From NCBI GenBank assembly GCA_001598975.1, contig BBXU01002910.1, positions 1 to 64,000 on the forward strand: a DNA stretch of 64,000 nt, written 5' to 3'. Below, piece by piece: positions 11,378 through 22,500 of the stretch. The position numbers were made by a program, and so were the translations under genes. Each line of letters opens with the position of its first letter. The stretch's first letter is position 1. A model generated the notes under the pieces. It was not told the DNA's origin, made no database searches, and was given only the letters and a program-made list of their open reading frames with translations. Source of the DNA: Parachlorella kessleri (Eukaryota > Chlorophyta > Trebouxiophyceae > Chlorellales > Chlorellaceae).

Positions 11378-14300
11378 ATGGCGAGCAACTTCGAGGCGGC
11401 ACGGCAGGCTCAAATTGAGAAGAACAAGGCTCGCTTGCAAGAGCTGGGACTGCTTGAGGTGAGCCCATCAGTCCTGCGCTGAGATTCAACCTGGATGCCA
11501 ACGTTCCGATCCAACGTTCACCTGACCTTGCCCTGCCTGTCGGAGTTGCCTGAAGTCTGAATCTAGTCCAAGACGGCAGATAAACCTAAAAATACGCTTC
11601 TCTGCACTGTCACTGCTGCCTGCCCTACCAAGCTTGTCTCCCTCTCCCCTGCAGACGGTGCGCAACATCAACAGCAGCATGAATCAGGAGCGGCAGCAAA
11701 ACCGAGTGCAGAAGGCCGCCCGGAAGGCTGCAGCTGCAGCGCCAAGGAACCCCAAACGGAGGTCAGAAATTACTTTGCACTTGCCAGTCCTGCAAATAGT
11801 CGCCCCACATGCATAGCGAACGCAGTGTTGCCTTCTACTCATGACTTGTGTGATATAGTTGGAGCTCTCCCAGCTTATGGCACTGCATGTGGGCCACACA
11901 CCGACGGCCCCGCCCGGCATGTTCTATCAGCCGCCGCCAACCTTCCCTGGCCCCCCTCTTTCCAGCCCAATCCTGACCTTCAGACTCCGGGCAGGGTCAG
12001 TTTGGCTGTCTTGCGCACAATAATCCAGGAAGTGTGTGGGTCCCGTTCAGGTCGGAGCGTGTTCAGGGCCGGGACGCCCCCAACTACAACGAGCGGGCGC
12101 TGGCTTGCCTGGGGCTGGCTGAGGCCGAGGAGGAGGGTGGCCGCAAGCGCAGGCTGCTGAGGGGTGAGCCATCAAAATGCTGCAGTTGCAGGTTGGCAAA
12201 GACCGGCCTGGCTGCAGGTCATAGCCGGGCTGCCCCCATGCACGCAGGCCTCTTGGAGGGGGGAGGAGGCGCTATCTGATATGAATCAAATCCCCAGACC
12301 AGACAAGTGGTTCTAGCGTCCTGGCCTTCCATGGCCAACCAGTCATCCTGGCCAACCTGAGCCTGCAACCTGCTGTTCCTGCTGGCCATTGCCCAGTGCG
12401 CCATGGGCACCTCTAGGTCGACTGGCCACGGCATGTGCCCATGCTGCCTCCCCTGCTGCTGCCCGGTGCAGAGAATACGTCTGAGGAGGTATACACCCTG
12501 GACCAGATCAAGCTGCTGGGCTCCGCCTCCCAGCCCTGGTGGGTGCTTGCGCCCGCCTACCTGCCTTTTGGTTTCCTGTTGCCTCCAGCTTTGGCCCATC
12601 CCCTGCCCTGCAGTGTTCCTTAATGCCTGTCTGCTTGGAGAGTTGTTGAGCGGGGGTAACGTCATGAGGTGCACTGGCCAGCCCCTATACGCCAAGCCCA
12701 CGGCACCTTGTCCTCCCTGTGCTGTCTGAGGAGGTGTTGTTTGCTTAGTGACATCAGTAGTGGCAGATCATTACAAACCTGGCACCCTACCCCCTCCCCC
12801 TGTTGCAGGGAGCTGTTTGTGGACGGCTACGACTCCAAGGGCGAGCGCATCTACGACAAGGTCAACGGCCTCACCTGCCACCAGTGCCGCCAGAAGACCC
12901 TGGGCAAGCGCACAGCATGCTCATGCTGCCAGTCGTTGCGGGTAAGGTTGTGCCGGTCGCATATCTCCCTCGTCCTGTGTTTACTGAGCTGCATTGCGAC
13001 TATACTACGACGTGCTTGCTGGGTGCTTAACAGTCTGCCTCTCATTGCAAGCTGTGCACACATCGTGGGTGAATGCATGCGGGCTGGATGGTTGGTGAAG
13101 TACTTGCCTCACCATGCCACCAGGATCAAGATGCCTCTTCCTCCACCCTGCAGGGCGTGTTCTGTGGCGACTGCCTGTACATGCGGTACGGCGAGAACGT
13201 GGAGGAGGTCAACGCCAACCCAGGTGAGGTGACCGACCATCTAATGTCACGTCAGCATGGGTGAAGCGAGCACCGTCCACTTCTGCCCTTGCTGTCGCCC
13301 GGCCCCTACTGGACTGGCTCTTTCCGCTGGGCAGGTACCAGCACAGCCCAGCTGCAGCCTTCCGCCAGCCAAGCTGCACAACTGGCACCACCAACATGTT
13401 TCTACATGAAGGACTGGTGACCCAATCTGCTTGCTGTCCCTGCTTCCCTGCAATTTGCAGAGTGGGTGTGCCCGGTGTGCCGCGACCTGTGCAACTGCTC
13501 CTTCCACCGGATCAGGAAGGGCTGGGCGCCCACCGGCACCCTGTACCGCACAGCTACCGCAGAGGGTGAGTGCTGACGAAGTGGGGACCAGGCCTGCTAT
13601 GCTATGCTGCCATTTTCTAAGTGGGTGGCAGGAGTCGCCTCTCCATGATGTGCGCCCCAGGTGTTGCCGGAGGCTAGCTGGGTCCACTATTCTGCCACAA
13701 CAGGCTAGCTGAGCTCTCTCCTCCCGCCAGCTCGCGTGCTGGTTGTGGCCCTGGCCTGGCATGTAGAATGCCTCGCCTAGACTTCGCGTGTGAGTGCATG
13801 CCGTGTTCGAAGCTCCGATGGAATTGTGGTGCCTGCAGGCTTCAAGTCCGTGGCTCACTACCTGGTGCTGACCAACCTGCGGCCCGAGGACCGACCCCAG
13901 GCAGCCCACATGCTCCCAGACGGCTGGGCATGGGAGGAGACCAGCACCGCTGCTGCTGCAACCGAGCCTGCAGAGGTTGCCTCAGAGGCCGCGCCCAGCA
14001 GCAGCGGCAGCGAACAGACTGCTGTGGCTGCAGCTGCCGTGGATGCCCAGCTGCTCAGCCTGCCTGGCCAAAGTGAGGCAGAGGAGGACAGCAGTGCCGC
14101 CCAGGCAGCAGCAGAGGTGGCGCCCACCCGCGGTCGCAGGGGCGGCGGCCGCCGCAGCTCCGCCATGCCAGGACAGTCGCAGAATGCAGCAGGCAGTGCA
14201 GAGCAGCAGGTGGGGCAGGGCAGCAGGCAGTCAGCCAGGGGTGCTGCGGTTGCCGGTGCCAAGGCGGCTCCCAGCAGGCAGACAAAGCTGAGCGAGGTCT

Positions 14301-14665
14301 CCCGCAAGCGTAAGGGTGAGCCGACGCTGTTGTGGATCTGAGCCACAGTGTGGAACGGTCTTTTATGTATTCTATGGAGTTATGTTGCTGTGCTCCTGGG
14401 TTTTGGGCCGTTAGAAACTGAATCTGTGGCAAGCCGCTTGCATGTGTACGATACCCCCCGAGGGCTAGTCGTCGACTTGCTGGCGTGGACTAACGTGGTG
14501 CGCCAGCAGTGCAATGGCTCATGCTATCTTCCTGCTCTGCTTGCAGCGGCTGAGCCGGTAGGCAACTCTGCCCCTTCGAAGCTGGCAGCTGCTGGCAAGG
14601 TTCAGTTCCTGGCCGGTGCCCGGAGAGGCCTGCGGTCCGCTGCTGTTGCTGTAGCCGCCTTGTGA
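11378..14665 (+). CDS. CDCA7-like 4CXXC zinc-finger protein
   Basis: Nine exons (11378-11458, 11655-11761, 12051-12163, 12472-12538, 12809-12941, 13154-13223, 13461-13565, 13839-14315, 14547-14665) total 1272 nt and 423 residues. The CDCA7 (zf-4CXXC_R1) domain reads LTCHQCRQKT, CSCCQSLRGVFCGDC, MRYGENVEEV, then WVCPVCRDLCNCSFHRIRKG and GFKSVAHYLV. In animals CDCA7 recruits the remodeller HELLS to hemimethylated DNA and supports maintenance methylation. Residues matching the human ICF-syndrome positions (R of CRQK, G of GVFCG, R of RYGE) are kept. The last metal-ligand pair differs: human CNCSFC has His here, and the next Cys is lost. The N-terminal part is basic and coiled (AARQAQIEKNKARLQ, KRRSERVQGRDAP). 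The C-terminal third is Ala/Gln/Glu-rich with a basic SRKRK patch. A proline-rich stretch at 11870-11990 is treated as intron because joining across it preserves RRSERVQ. Confidence 0.9.
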
Positions 14666-15512
14666 GTGCGCTGGAAGGAAGAGTTCTTGGTGGTGCGCTG
14701 GGAAGCCTGAAGGAGTGCTAGCCCTGCTGGCTTCTAAGTTGAGTTGTGTTTTGACATGCTGACTGACTGTACTGCCACCTGAGGCTCTTGACCTGGGTGC
14801 TCATTGCACCCCCATATTGACTGACCGGACTGACTGACTGACTACCCTGCCAACAACTGCTCGCTACCTGACAATTGATGCGAACTTGACATCTTGTATC
14901 CTTGATGTACATTGTATGGCATCACCTCTTGAACAGTGCTGCTCTTTGACTTCCATGCTGCAAGAGAGTTGTCACACTAGGACTCCCTCCCTCCGCACGT
15001 CTGTCCTGACCTGATATTACATCTAAGGACAGGAAGTGATAAGCCTGGTGTAGGCCCCCCTTATTGTTGTTTCCGTTGTTGGTGTGCGTCTTGCTGGTCA
15101 CAGGATATTGAGAGGCAAATGACCGGTGTACAGTTTGTTGGCTCTCTATGTCCCATCTTGTTAAGCACAACCTTACCTGCTGCCCAAAAAACACAAGACG
15201 ACCGGCTCAAACATTGCTGTGGAATGCAATCCAGACTGCTTTGTCCTGTCTCATGCCTGTGCTGTCGTCCAGCAGCAGTCAAGACCAACGGTGGGGAGAG
15301 ATTCCTGAGTTCAGCAGTACAGCTTCAGGCTTCATGGACCGCTCTAAAAAGTCAACCTCAGGGACCAATTCAGAAAGGGACTTTGTCTAGGTGGCACCGT
15401 GCTCAGCCTGCGGAGCTTCTTGAGCGCCAGACTTGTAGGCAAGGAAAAACGATCGGATCGTGCAAGGAGCTTTGGTCTGATGCCCTGACCGAGCCGGTAG
15501 GCTGCTTCTATT
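14666..15512. other. Intergenic with TGAC-rich tract
   Basis: No exon is supported between the CDCA7 stop and the ALG8 start. A run of GACTGACTG-type repeats lies at about 14758-14846, probably in the CDCA7 3' untranslated region. The ALG8 promoter should lie in the distal part. Confidence 0.5.
14758..14846. repeat. TGAC-rich imperfect tetranucleotide tract
   Basis: Interrupted TGAC and CTGAC units occur at both ends of this stretch, for example CTGACTGACTGACTAC. A similar longer tract lies at 63045-63345, also just 3' of a gene. Confidence 0.6.
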
Positions 15513-18500
15513 ATGGTGATCGAGCCCTGGCATGTAGTGGTGCTTTGCACCGCCGTCAAGGCGCTGCTCATTCCTGCCTATCGTTCCACGGACTTTGAGG
15601 TCCATCGGCACTGGCTATCAGTGACACACTCGCTGCCCCTGTCCAAGTGGTAAGAGTTAGAGAGCTAGTTAAGCACTCCTTGTGCTACGTGGTTGTGCAA
15701 GGGGCAGTATCTCCCTATATTGCACACTTGATACCTGACCTTCCTCCAGGTACAAAGATGTGACCTCCGAGTGGACCTTGGACTATCCACCCTTTTTTGC
15801 CTGGTTCGAGTGGGTCCTGTCCCAAGCCGCCAGGCTTATCGACCCAGCCATGCTGGTGGGTTGCAAGGCAGGCGTTTTGGCTTCCCTAGCTTCACTAGTG
15901 GCAAGCAACTTCCGTGGTAGATGTATGAGTGCTAACGTAGGATGGTAGGCCCAGGGATGGCAGGGCACGCACGGCAGCATAAGCCCATGTGACACAGCCC
16001 TCTGTAATACCTATGATGTCCTGTGTTGTGCTCAAGTGCAGATGCTGGGAAACTTGGATTACGCCAGCCACCCAACTGTGGTTTTCCAGAGAGCCACAGT
16101 AATGGCTTCGGAGTTTATACTATTTGGAGCCACATGGTATGCCACCAGGTAAGGTTTGCGGCCCGCGTGACAAATAACGTTGTGGTACCATGGCAGCCGT
16201 TCACAGCAACTCTGGAAACACTTGATTTTGTCTACTGTTTTGAAAACAGTTAGGCAGCTCCAGGTCAGGAAGCTGCTTCCCTCTGCCTTGCAAGCTTAGG
16301 AGGTTGTACTCTACTGTGCAGGAGGAGGCGCCGGGGGTTGAGGGTTATGACGCTCTTCCTAGTAGCAGCACACCCAGGGCTCATCATTGTGGATCACATA
16401 CACTTCCAGTACAATGGGGTGCTGCTAGGTGAGTGTAAGGTGCTGCTGTCCCTGCTCAGGTGATGGGAAAGGCCAAACCTGAAGCCTGGGTGGCGTTCTT
16501 GTGCATGGTCCACCTTATCGCAAGAAGTGCGGTTGGAGTGACTGTTAAATGACCTTTGCTGGCCTCCCAAAACCTCCAATCCGTTCTACGTCCTTTCGTC
16601 CTGACCATTAACTCTGCTGCCTTTCTTCTCCTTGCGAGAGGAGCAGGCGCACCTCATCGGTAACCCACCTGGGTGTCTCTGCAGCCTGCAGGGCTCTTTG
16701 TTCTGTCAATGGCGTTGGTGGCTGAGGGGCGAGACCTAGCAGGTGGCATCACTTTTGCGGTGCTGCTCAACATGAAGCACATCTTCCTCTACGCGGCCCC
16801 CGTCTACTTTGTGCACCTGCTGCGGCACTACTGCAGGTGGCTGCCTACCATCTTGCTTAATGCTGGCAGCACTAAGATTCCATGCCTAAACCAGGCCAAG
16901 TAGGCAGTTATATGGCATCTGAGGGGCGGGCAGGCAACCGACAGGATTGGTCGCAGTGTGGCGCTGCCTGCAGGGGCCCACAAGCAGTTAAGAACTTCCT
17001 TGTGCTGGGGACATCTGTATCAGTCATCTTTGCCGCGTCATTGGGGCCCTTTGTTGCCATGGGACAGCTCCCTCAGGTGGGCTAGGCGGCAGTACCCCTG
17101 CTTTTAACATGGAGCAAGCAGGGCATGTCTCGTTATGTTTGACAATGTGCGGATATGACAAGGCTAATAGGTCTAGACCTACTGAGTGCACTTGAGCATG
17201 AGTGCACAGCTGCGCCTAAATATGTTCTCGCCTCTGCGTTTTGTGCGTTGCTCAGCACACTTCCTGCTGCTCGTTCCCATGTGTGCGCTTGCGTTGGTCT
17301 ACTCATGGTGATGTGCCCTTGCTGAGACCTTCCAGTAGTTTTTCCCTGGTGCAGGTTCTCAAGAGGCTGTTCCCGTTTGCTCGGGGGCTGTGCCATGCTT
17401 ACTGGGCCCCCAACATGTGGGCGCTTTATGCGGCTGCCGACAAGGTCCTGGGCAGCTTGCTGCCCCGCTTGGGCGTGCCTGTGCGTCCGCTGAAGGCCAG
17501 CATGACAGGTGCACCGAGGCTTGGGTGGGCTTTTTGGCTGAATAAATTACTTTCCTGGGCACGTGCCCTACTTATCAGGCATACAGTGCTGCACAGCATT
17601 GGGTACAGTTTATCTGCTGTCAGGTATGCCGTCCATTCTTCAACTGACACCTTGGCTTATCATGCATTACATGGAAACAGCCGTCGTGTTCTTCCTTGCT
17701 TCTGCAGGAGGGCTGGTGGGTGTGGCTGAGTTTGCCGCTCTGCCGCAAGTAGGCTCCAGGGCAACGGTGGCCGCGGTGCTGCTGGCAATGACCCCCTGCC
17801 TTGTAGCCACCTGGCGGCGACCGAACCCTGAGCGGTTCCCCGAGGCGGTACTGTATGCCACCATGTGCAGCTTCATGCTAGGGTGAGGCTCATCATGTTG
17901 TGGGGACTGGGAGAAGGTGGGGATGGTTGAGTCATTGCAGTGCCTAGGGTTAATAGCGCATGCACCACGGCTTGTTGCTGCCAGCAAGGAGCACCCTTTC
18001 CCGGACGTAAGAAGATGAGCGATGCTCTGCAGAGGTCCGGCTGCAAACTCACCAAGACACACATTGAATCCTTGAAGTCTTGATAGAAGGGCTTGCCCAG
18101 TCAGGCTTCTTGATAGGCAGTTGTAACCGTCCCAGCTTTAGTTTCATCCTACAGTGTTTTTAATCTTACCTTTAAATTTTTCCTTGTGCTAGGTACCATG
18201 TTCATGAGAAGGCCATTCTCATGGTTGTCATACCACTGGCAGTCCTAGTGGGAGTGCGCGGCTCGCCTGCAGCTGCCAGCAGCTTTCTGTTCCTCAGCAC
18301 GCTGGGCACGTACTCTCTCTTTCCACTGCTCACTGGCCTGGAGGAATACCCAATCAAGGTCAGTTCATGGCCAATAAATGACTTTGATGCTGGTGACGAG
18401 CGATGTGATGCGAGATTGTTAGTATGGGTGGCAGGTAGTGCAAACAGGGAGTGAGAGATGAGCTGGACTGACAGGGCTGGATGCAGAATGTGCCTGTGTG

Positions 18501-19152
18501 TTGCCCGAGTTCTGTTGGCCTTGGAGTAGGAGGCTGGGTGCAGGGCTGCTCGTGCTTACTTTGCACTTGAGTTTGTGGAGCGGGAATGCGAGGTGATGGC
18601 CCTCACTCAGCGCAACAATTCCAGTCGCAGCCGCCCCTGCTATTGGCCTCAGGGTTTCCTTTGTGAGAAACTTTGCATGGCTCTGTTGTGCAGGTTTTGC
18701 TGCTGGCCTTGTACACCTACATGGCCTCGTGCCTGCTTATGGACTTCATAATGCCACCACTTGACAAAGCTAGACCTGTGGCCAGCACCACCTTTGGCAT
18801 GGAGGGACCCAGCCGCAGTGGGTTGGATCCAAGCAGCAGCCAAGCAAGCTTTGATGCTGCAAGCTCAGCAACGAGGAAGGAAGTTGCTTTGGAAGAGGAG
18901 GTGGAAGAGCAGCACGCCCCAGTGTTGCCTTGGTACGAGCGAGCCTACGTGTACTGCATAGTACTGGTGGAGCTGTACAGCTCACTGCTGCACCGGCTGC
19001 TGCTGAAAGACAAGCTGCCGTTCCTGCCACTAATACTCGTCAGTGTGTTCTGCGCCCTAGGCATGGTGTATGCCTGGGCGCGCATGGCGGCGCCATACCT
19101 GGGAAGCTGGGCCCCAAGCAACACCCGTCAGCGGCATAGGAAGCAGGTATGA
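15513..19152 (+). CDS. ALG8: ALG8 alpha-1,3-glucosyltransferase (ER N-glycan assembly)
   Basis: Ten exons (15513-15649, 15750-15855, 16042-16148, 16322-16428, 16692-16836, 16974-17076, 17355-17508, 17708-17882, 18193-18358, 18694-19152) total 1659 nt and 552 residues. ALG8 adds the second glucose to the dolichol-linked oligosaccharide in the ER membrane, from dolichyl-phosphate glucose. The GT-C signature [19 protein letters not shown] is followed by [16 protein letters not shown], and [16 protein letters not shown] matches the second conserved loop. Hydrophobic helices fill the rest, with [13 protein letters not shown] near the C-terminus as in ALG6/ALG8. HRHWLS and [12 protein letters not shown] favour ALG8 over ALG6. 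An in-frame stop at 15498 precedes the ATG, supporting this start. The last exon has an acidic, Ser-rich insert (residues ~425-480) before the final membrane segments. Confidence 0.93.
18418..18492 (+). repeat. Dispersed repeat copy C (inside ALG8 intron)
   Basis: This copy sits in the last ALG8 intron. It runs from GTATGGGTGGCAGGTAGTG through ACAGGGAGTGAGAGATG and GGACTGACAGGGCTGGATGC to AGAATG. It has the same orientation as copies A and B. Confidence 0.75.
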
Positions 19153-19573
19153 CTTTGGTTGCTAGCCAGAGCAGAGGCTTCTCCGCAGCTTGCCTTTCTC
19201 CGTTGCGCCATATTCAAACTTGTTCTAGTCACTAGCTGGTGGGACAGCATACAAGTGAGCCAAACTGTAAGATAGGAAGCATAACAATCAAATAATAAAA
19301 CAGTGCACTTAACACGGAGAACTCAGCCCTACTTAATTCTGAAAAAATGCTTAGAGCAACCTTACTACCTGCCGCCGCTCATGATCATATACTACCAGTG
19401 GACAAGGAGACATACCTTCTCCTGGGAGCTCAAAGCGTCCCCAGCGCGGTGCAAGTGGCACAGGCAACCCCCAAGTGGCCCTGATGCCTCCATGTCCGGA
19501 CTACTTGAAACCCTCGCACAATGCTGCACTAGTTCAGTATTACAGGAGGAAGGGCAACCGTGCGCTTACCTTC
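19153..19573. other. Convergent intergenic region
   Basis: ALG8 and the SMARCAL1-like gene end towards each other across about 420 bp. The sequence has A/T-rich stretches near 19270-19350 that may carry 3'-end signals. No exon is seen. Confidence 0.4.
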
Positions 19574-22500
19574 CTACAGCAATGGCTGTCCATCATGCTG
19601 CTGGTGCATCATGGCTGCTATATCACGCTTCCTGCCAGCTAGGTGGCTAAACCCGCCCCCCACAGGACCAGCTCCTCGCGCGGCTCCCTCCGTTGGCACA
19701 GCACCGGCTGCCACAGGCGCCCCTGCACCAACTCCAGCCGGCTGTGTTTGCTGCCGCAGTTGCTGCCCCCCAGGTGCGCCGCTGGGTACACCAGCACAAC
19801 CAGGGGCTTGCTGTGGCATGAAGTGCGTCCACTTGCTCTGGCAATTATCACCGCTGCCACTGCCAATGAGCTGGGGAACACTACCTGGCTGGTCTTGGCC
19901 ACTAATGCCGCCGTGGGCTGCGCCGTAAGGGCCCTTGCCTGCAGCTGCCTGCTGCCCTGGGCACTCTAAAGGTCCCTGCCCATGCAGCACTGGCACCCCG
20001 CCCTGCACTGCAGCTGTGCGCTCACACGGCCGGGGCTGCGGAGGAGGGACAAACCTTGATGTGCAGTGGTCTGCAGCTGGCCCCCTGGGTGCTGCTGCAT
20101 TGGCAAGCAGGCTTGGGTCATGGAAGGGTGCAACCCCCTGCTGACGGCCTGGTCTGCCATCCAAAAGTGCTGACGGCATTGGACTCGACCCTCCCACACT
20201 TTGATGTGGCTGCTGGTGCACCCCACACCCAGCCTGGCTCCGTGGCTGGCCGCCCTCGCCATTTCTCAGACTCTCCGCCTGCTGCTGGCAATGCTCTGGC
20301 GGAGGCTGCTCCCGTGCTACCTGCGGCTGCTGCTGTCCTGGCCGCTGGAGAGGCGCTGTCTTGGAAAAGAAAGAATTGATTTTCGACTGGGCTTTGGCTG
20401 AGACTGGCGACCTCAAAGTGGCATGGGTCATTGAGGCCGCTGCTCCCTGCAGTTGAGTCCAAGAAGGCAAGGCATTAGCCCAGTCTGATTGAAGAACACC
20501 AATCCTGCAGGCCAGCTCACAAACATTGCGGTTTGCCTAGCTGCTGCTGTTGCTGCTCTCCCTACAATACCCTTGCAAGCCAGCATGCGGTCCCCCACCT
20601 GCTGCACTTGCTGCTCCTGTTGGGCTGGCTTGGACTGGGGCAGCAACTGCGGCTTAGCTGCTGATGGGGCCGCGGCCTGAGACAGAAACCCATCCAATGC
20701 CCGCTGGCCCTTGTCAGGCATGTGCCGTACTCCCGCCATCTCCATGCTCTGGTCCTGCCCGTCCAGCGCCTGCCCTACGTTCTCCAACTTGTTCTGCAGC
20801 AGGCAAGTGCAAGGGTACCATCGAGTTCCTTCCATGCCTAAGCTTGCAGGACTGTGATGGAACGGTTGGTCATCTAGGACTGTACAGGCAGCTGCGACCG
20901 TATGGTAGGGCACCATAACATGTTCCCAGTCAATAACCCAGCTCCCAGCAGTGTGCGCACTGACATCTGCAGGCCAAGATCGTGGCTGACAGGCTTACAA
21001 ACTCTCCTAGCTAGCCAGGCCATCAGCATGTGACAAAGCTACCCTGACAGGCTACTACACTACCCTGTGCAACATTATGGTTCCACACCTGCACCGACGC
21101 CCAGATAATGTCATCGATGGAGTTCTTGACATGGAGGAAATAGACATTAACCGAGGAAGCCTGCCCTATGCGGTGGGCCCGGTCTGCAGACATCACTTGG
21201 GAAATCCCCTTGCACCATGGTTGTACGATTTGGAGCCACAGATATTGGTGCAGTGCTGATGACGAAGTGGCTGAATGCTGCAATACTGCACAGGCACATG
21301 GCCTGCATCACCATGACCAGCATGCTGAGCTGTAAGGCCCGCCTTGGTAGCGGGCTTGCTCATCTGGACCACTGCAAACATTACAGACATCAAAGTAAGG
21401 CCTCACCCTCTGCCTGGATGATCTCCCCAGGCGTCCAGGACAGCTCCGCAAACACAACCGTTGAGGCTGCCTGCAACACAAAACCAGGTTGACCTTCCAT
21501 GACAAAGGCAGATAGAGTAGCTCGCAGCATCTGCTTTGTGTCGCATATGGGCAAGCTGGTGGGGCCAGGCTGCATCACAATCGAATGCATGCGTACTCCT
21601 TACGCCGCCTTTGCAGAAGTCTACTCGTCAGCCCATACCCATCACAGCCGCTGCATCTGCATTGGACTGTATTTGCAAGGGAGGCTACACTATCACCCAC
21701 ACTGCCCCAGCTACTTCCTCACCGTGAGAGTGAGCCCGACCCCAGCAGCTCTGATGGACAGGATGGCCACCAAGATATCTTCATTCTCCTGGAAACGGTT
21801 CACCAGGCCCTGCCGTTCTGAAGCGGCTGTCTTGCCATCAATGCGGATGTACCTGTAGCAGTGTTTGCTTATCATGTAAGATCCTTGCATGCCATGAGAA
21901 GCAGTGCTTTCCTAACACATGCATTCCATCAGCCAGTGACATCCGCTTCAACTGTGGGTCAGTCAGGTATTGCTGTGTCTTCAGTCATACAAGGCGTGCC
22001 AGCATATGGACTACCATAAGCATCATATGAACGGCCAATGGTCTTATACGCGGGGTAGCTCAGGCCGACTTCACCAACCCACTTGATTTTCTTCTTGTTG
22101 CAGGTGTGCTCTACCGCATCCAGCAGCACGGTGTGGTGCGCGAACAGCAAAAACTTCTGGCGGTTCTCCAATAGCAGCTGTACATACTCCTCCACTGGCC
22201 CGCACTGCGCAGAAACGCGGGCCAGAACCTAAAAGCCTGTCGTGAAGCAGAGCACGTGCTGAGCGACTACCTCAGCACCTGCCCTGCCAGCACATCCGCG
22301 GGCAGCCTGTCCGTAAGCGTCATATGCACCTCTTGCGCTAGCAGAATGTCACCAACGGAATGGCAAGAGCACCACAGAAGGTATCCTGCCGTATCACATC
22401 CCAGCTTCACCGTCCCAATCCTGAACTGCCCACCTTGAGCTCTGCAGTCCTGCGGTACATCTCCATGATAGCTTTGTTCTCCTCCATTCGCCCAGCGCCA

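Noticed and set aside
11870..12000. Proline-rich frame as an extra CDCA7 exon
   Set aside because: Joining it to exon 2 breaks the frame, while exon 2 joins directly to 12051 to give RRSERVQG, matching the conserved CDCA7 N-terminal element.
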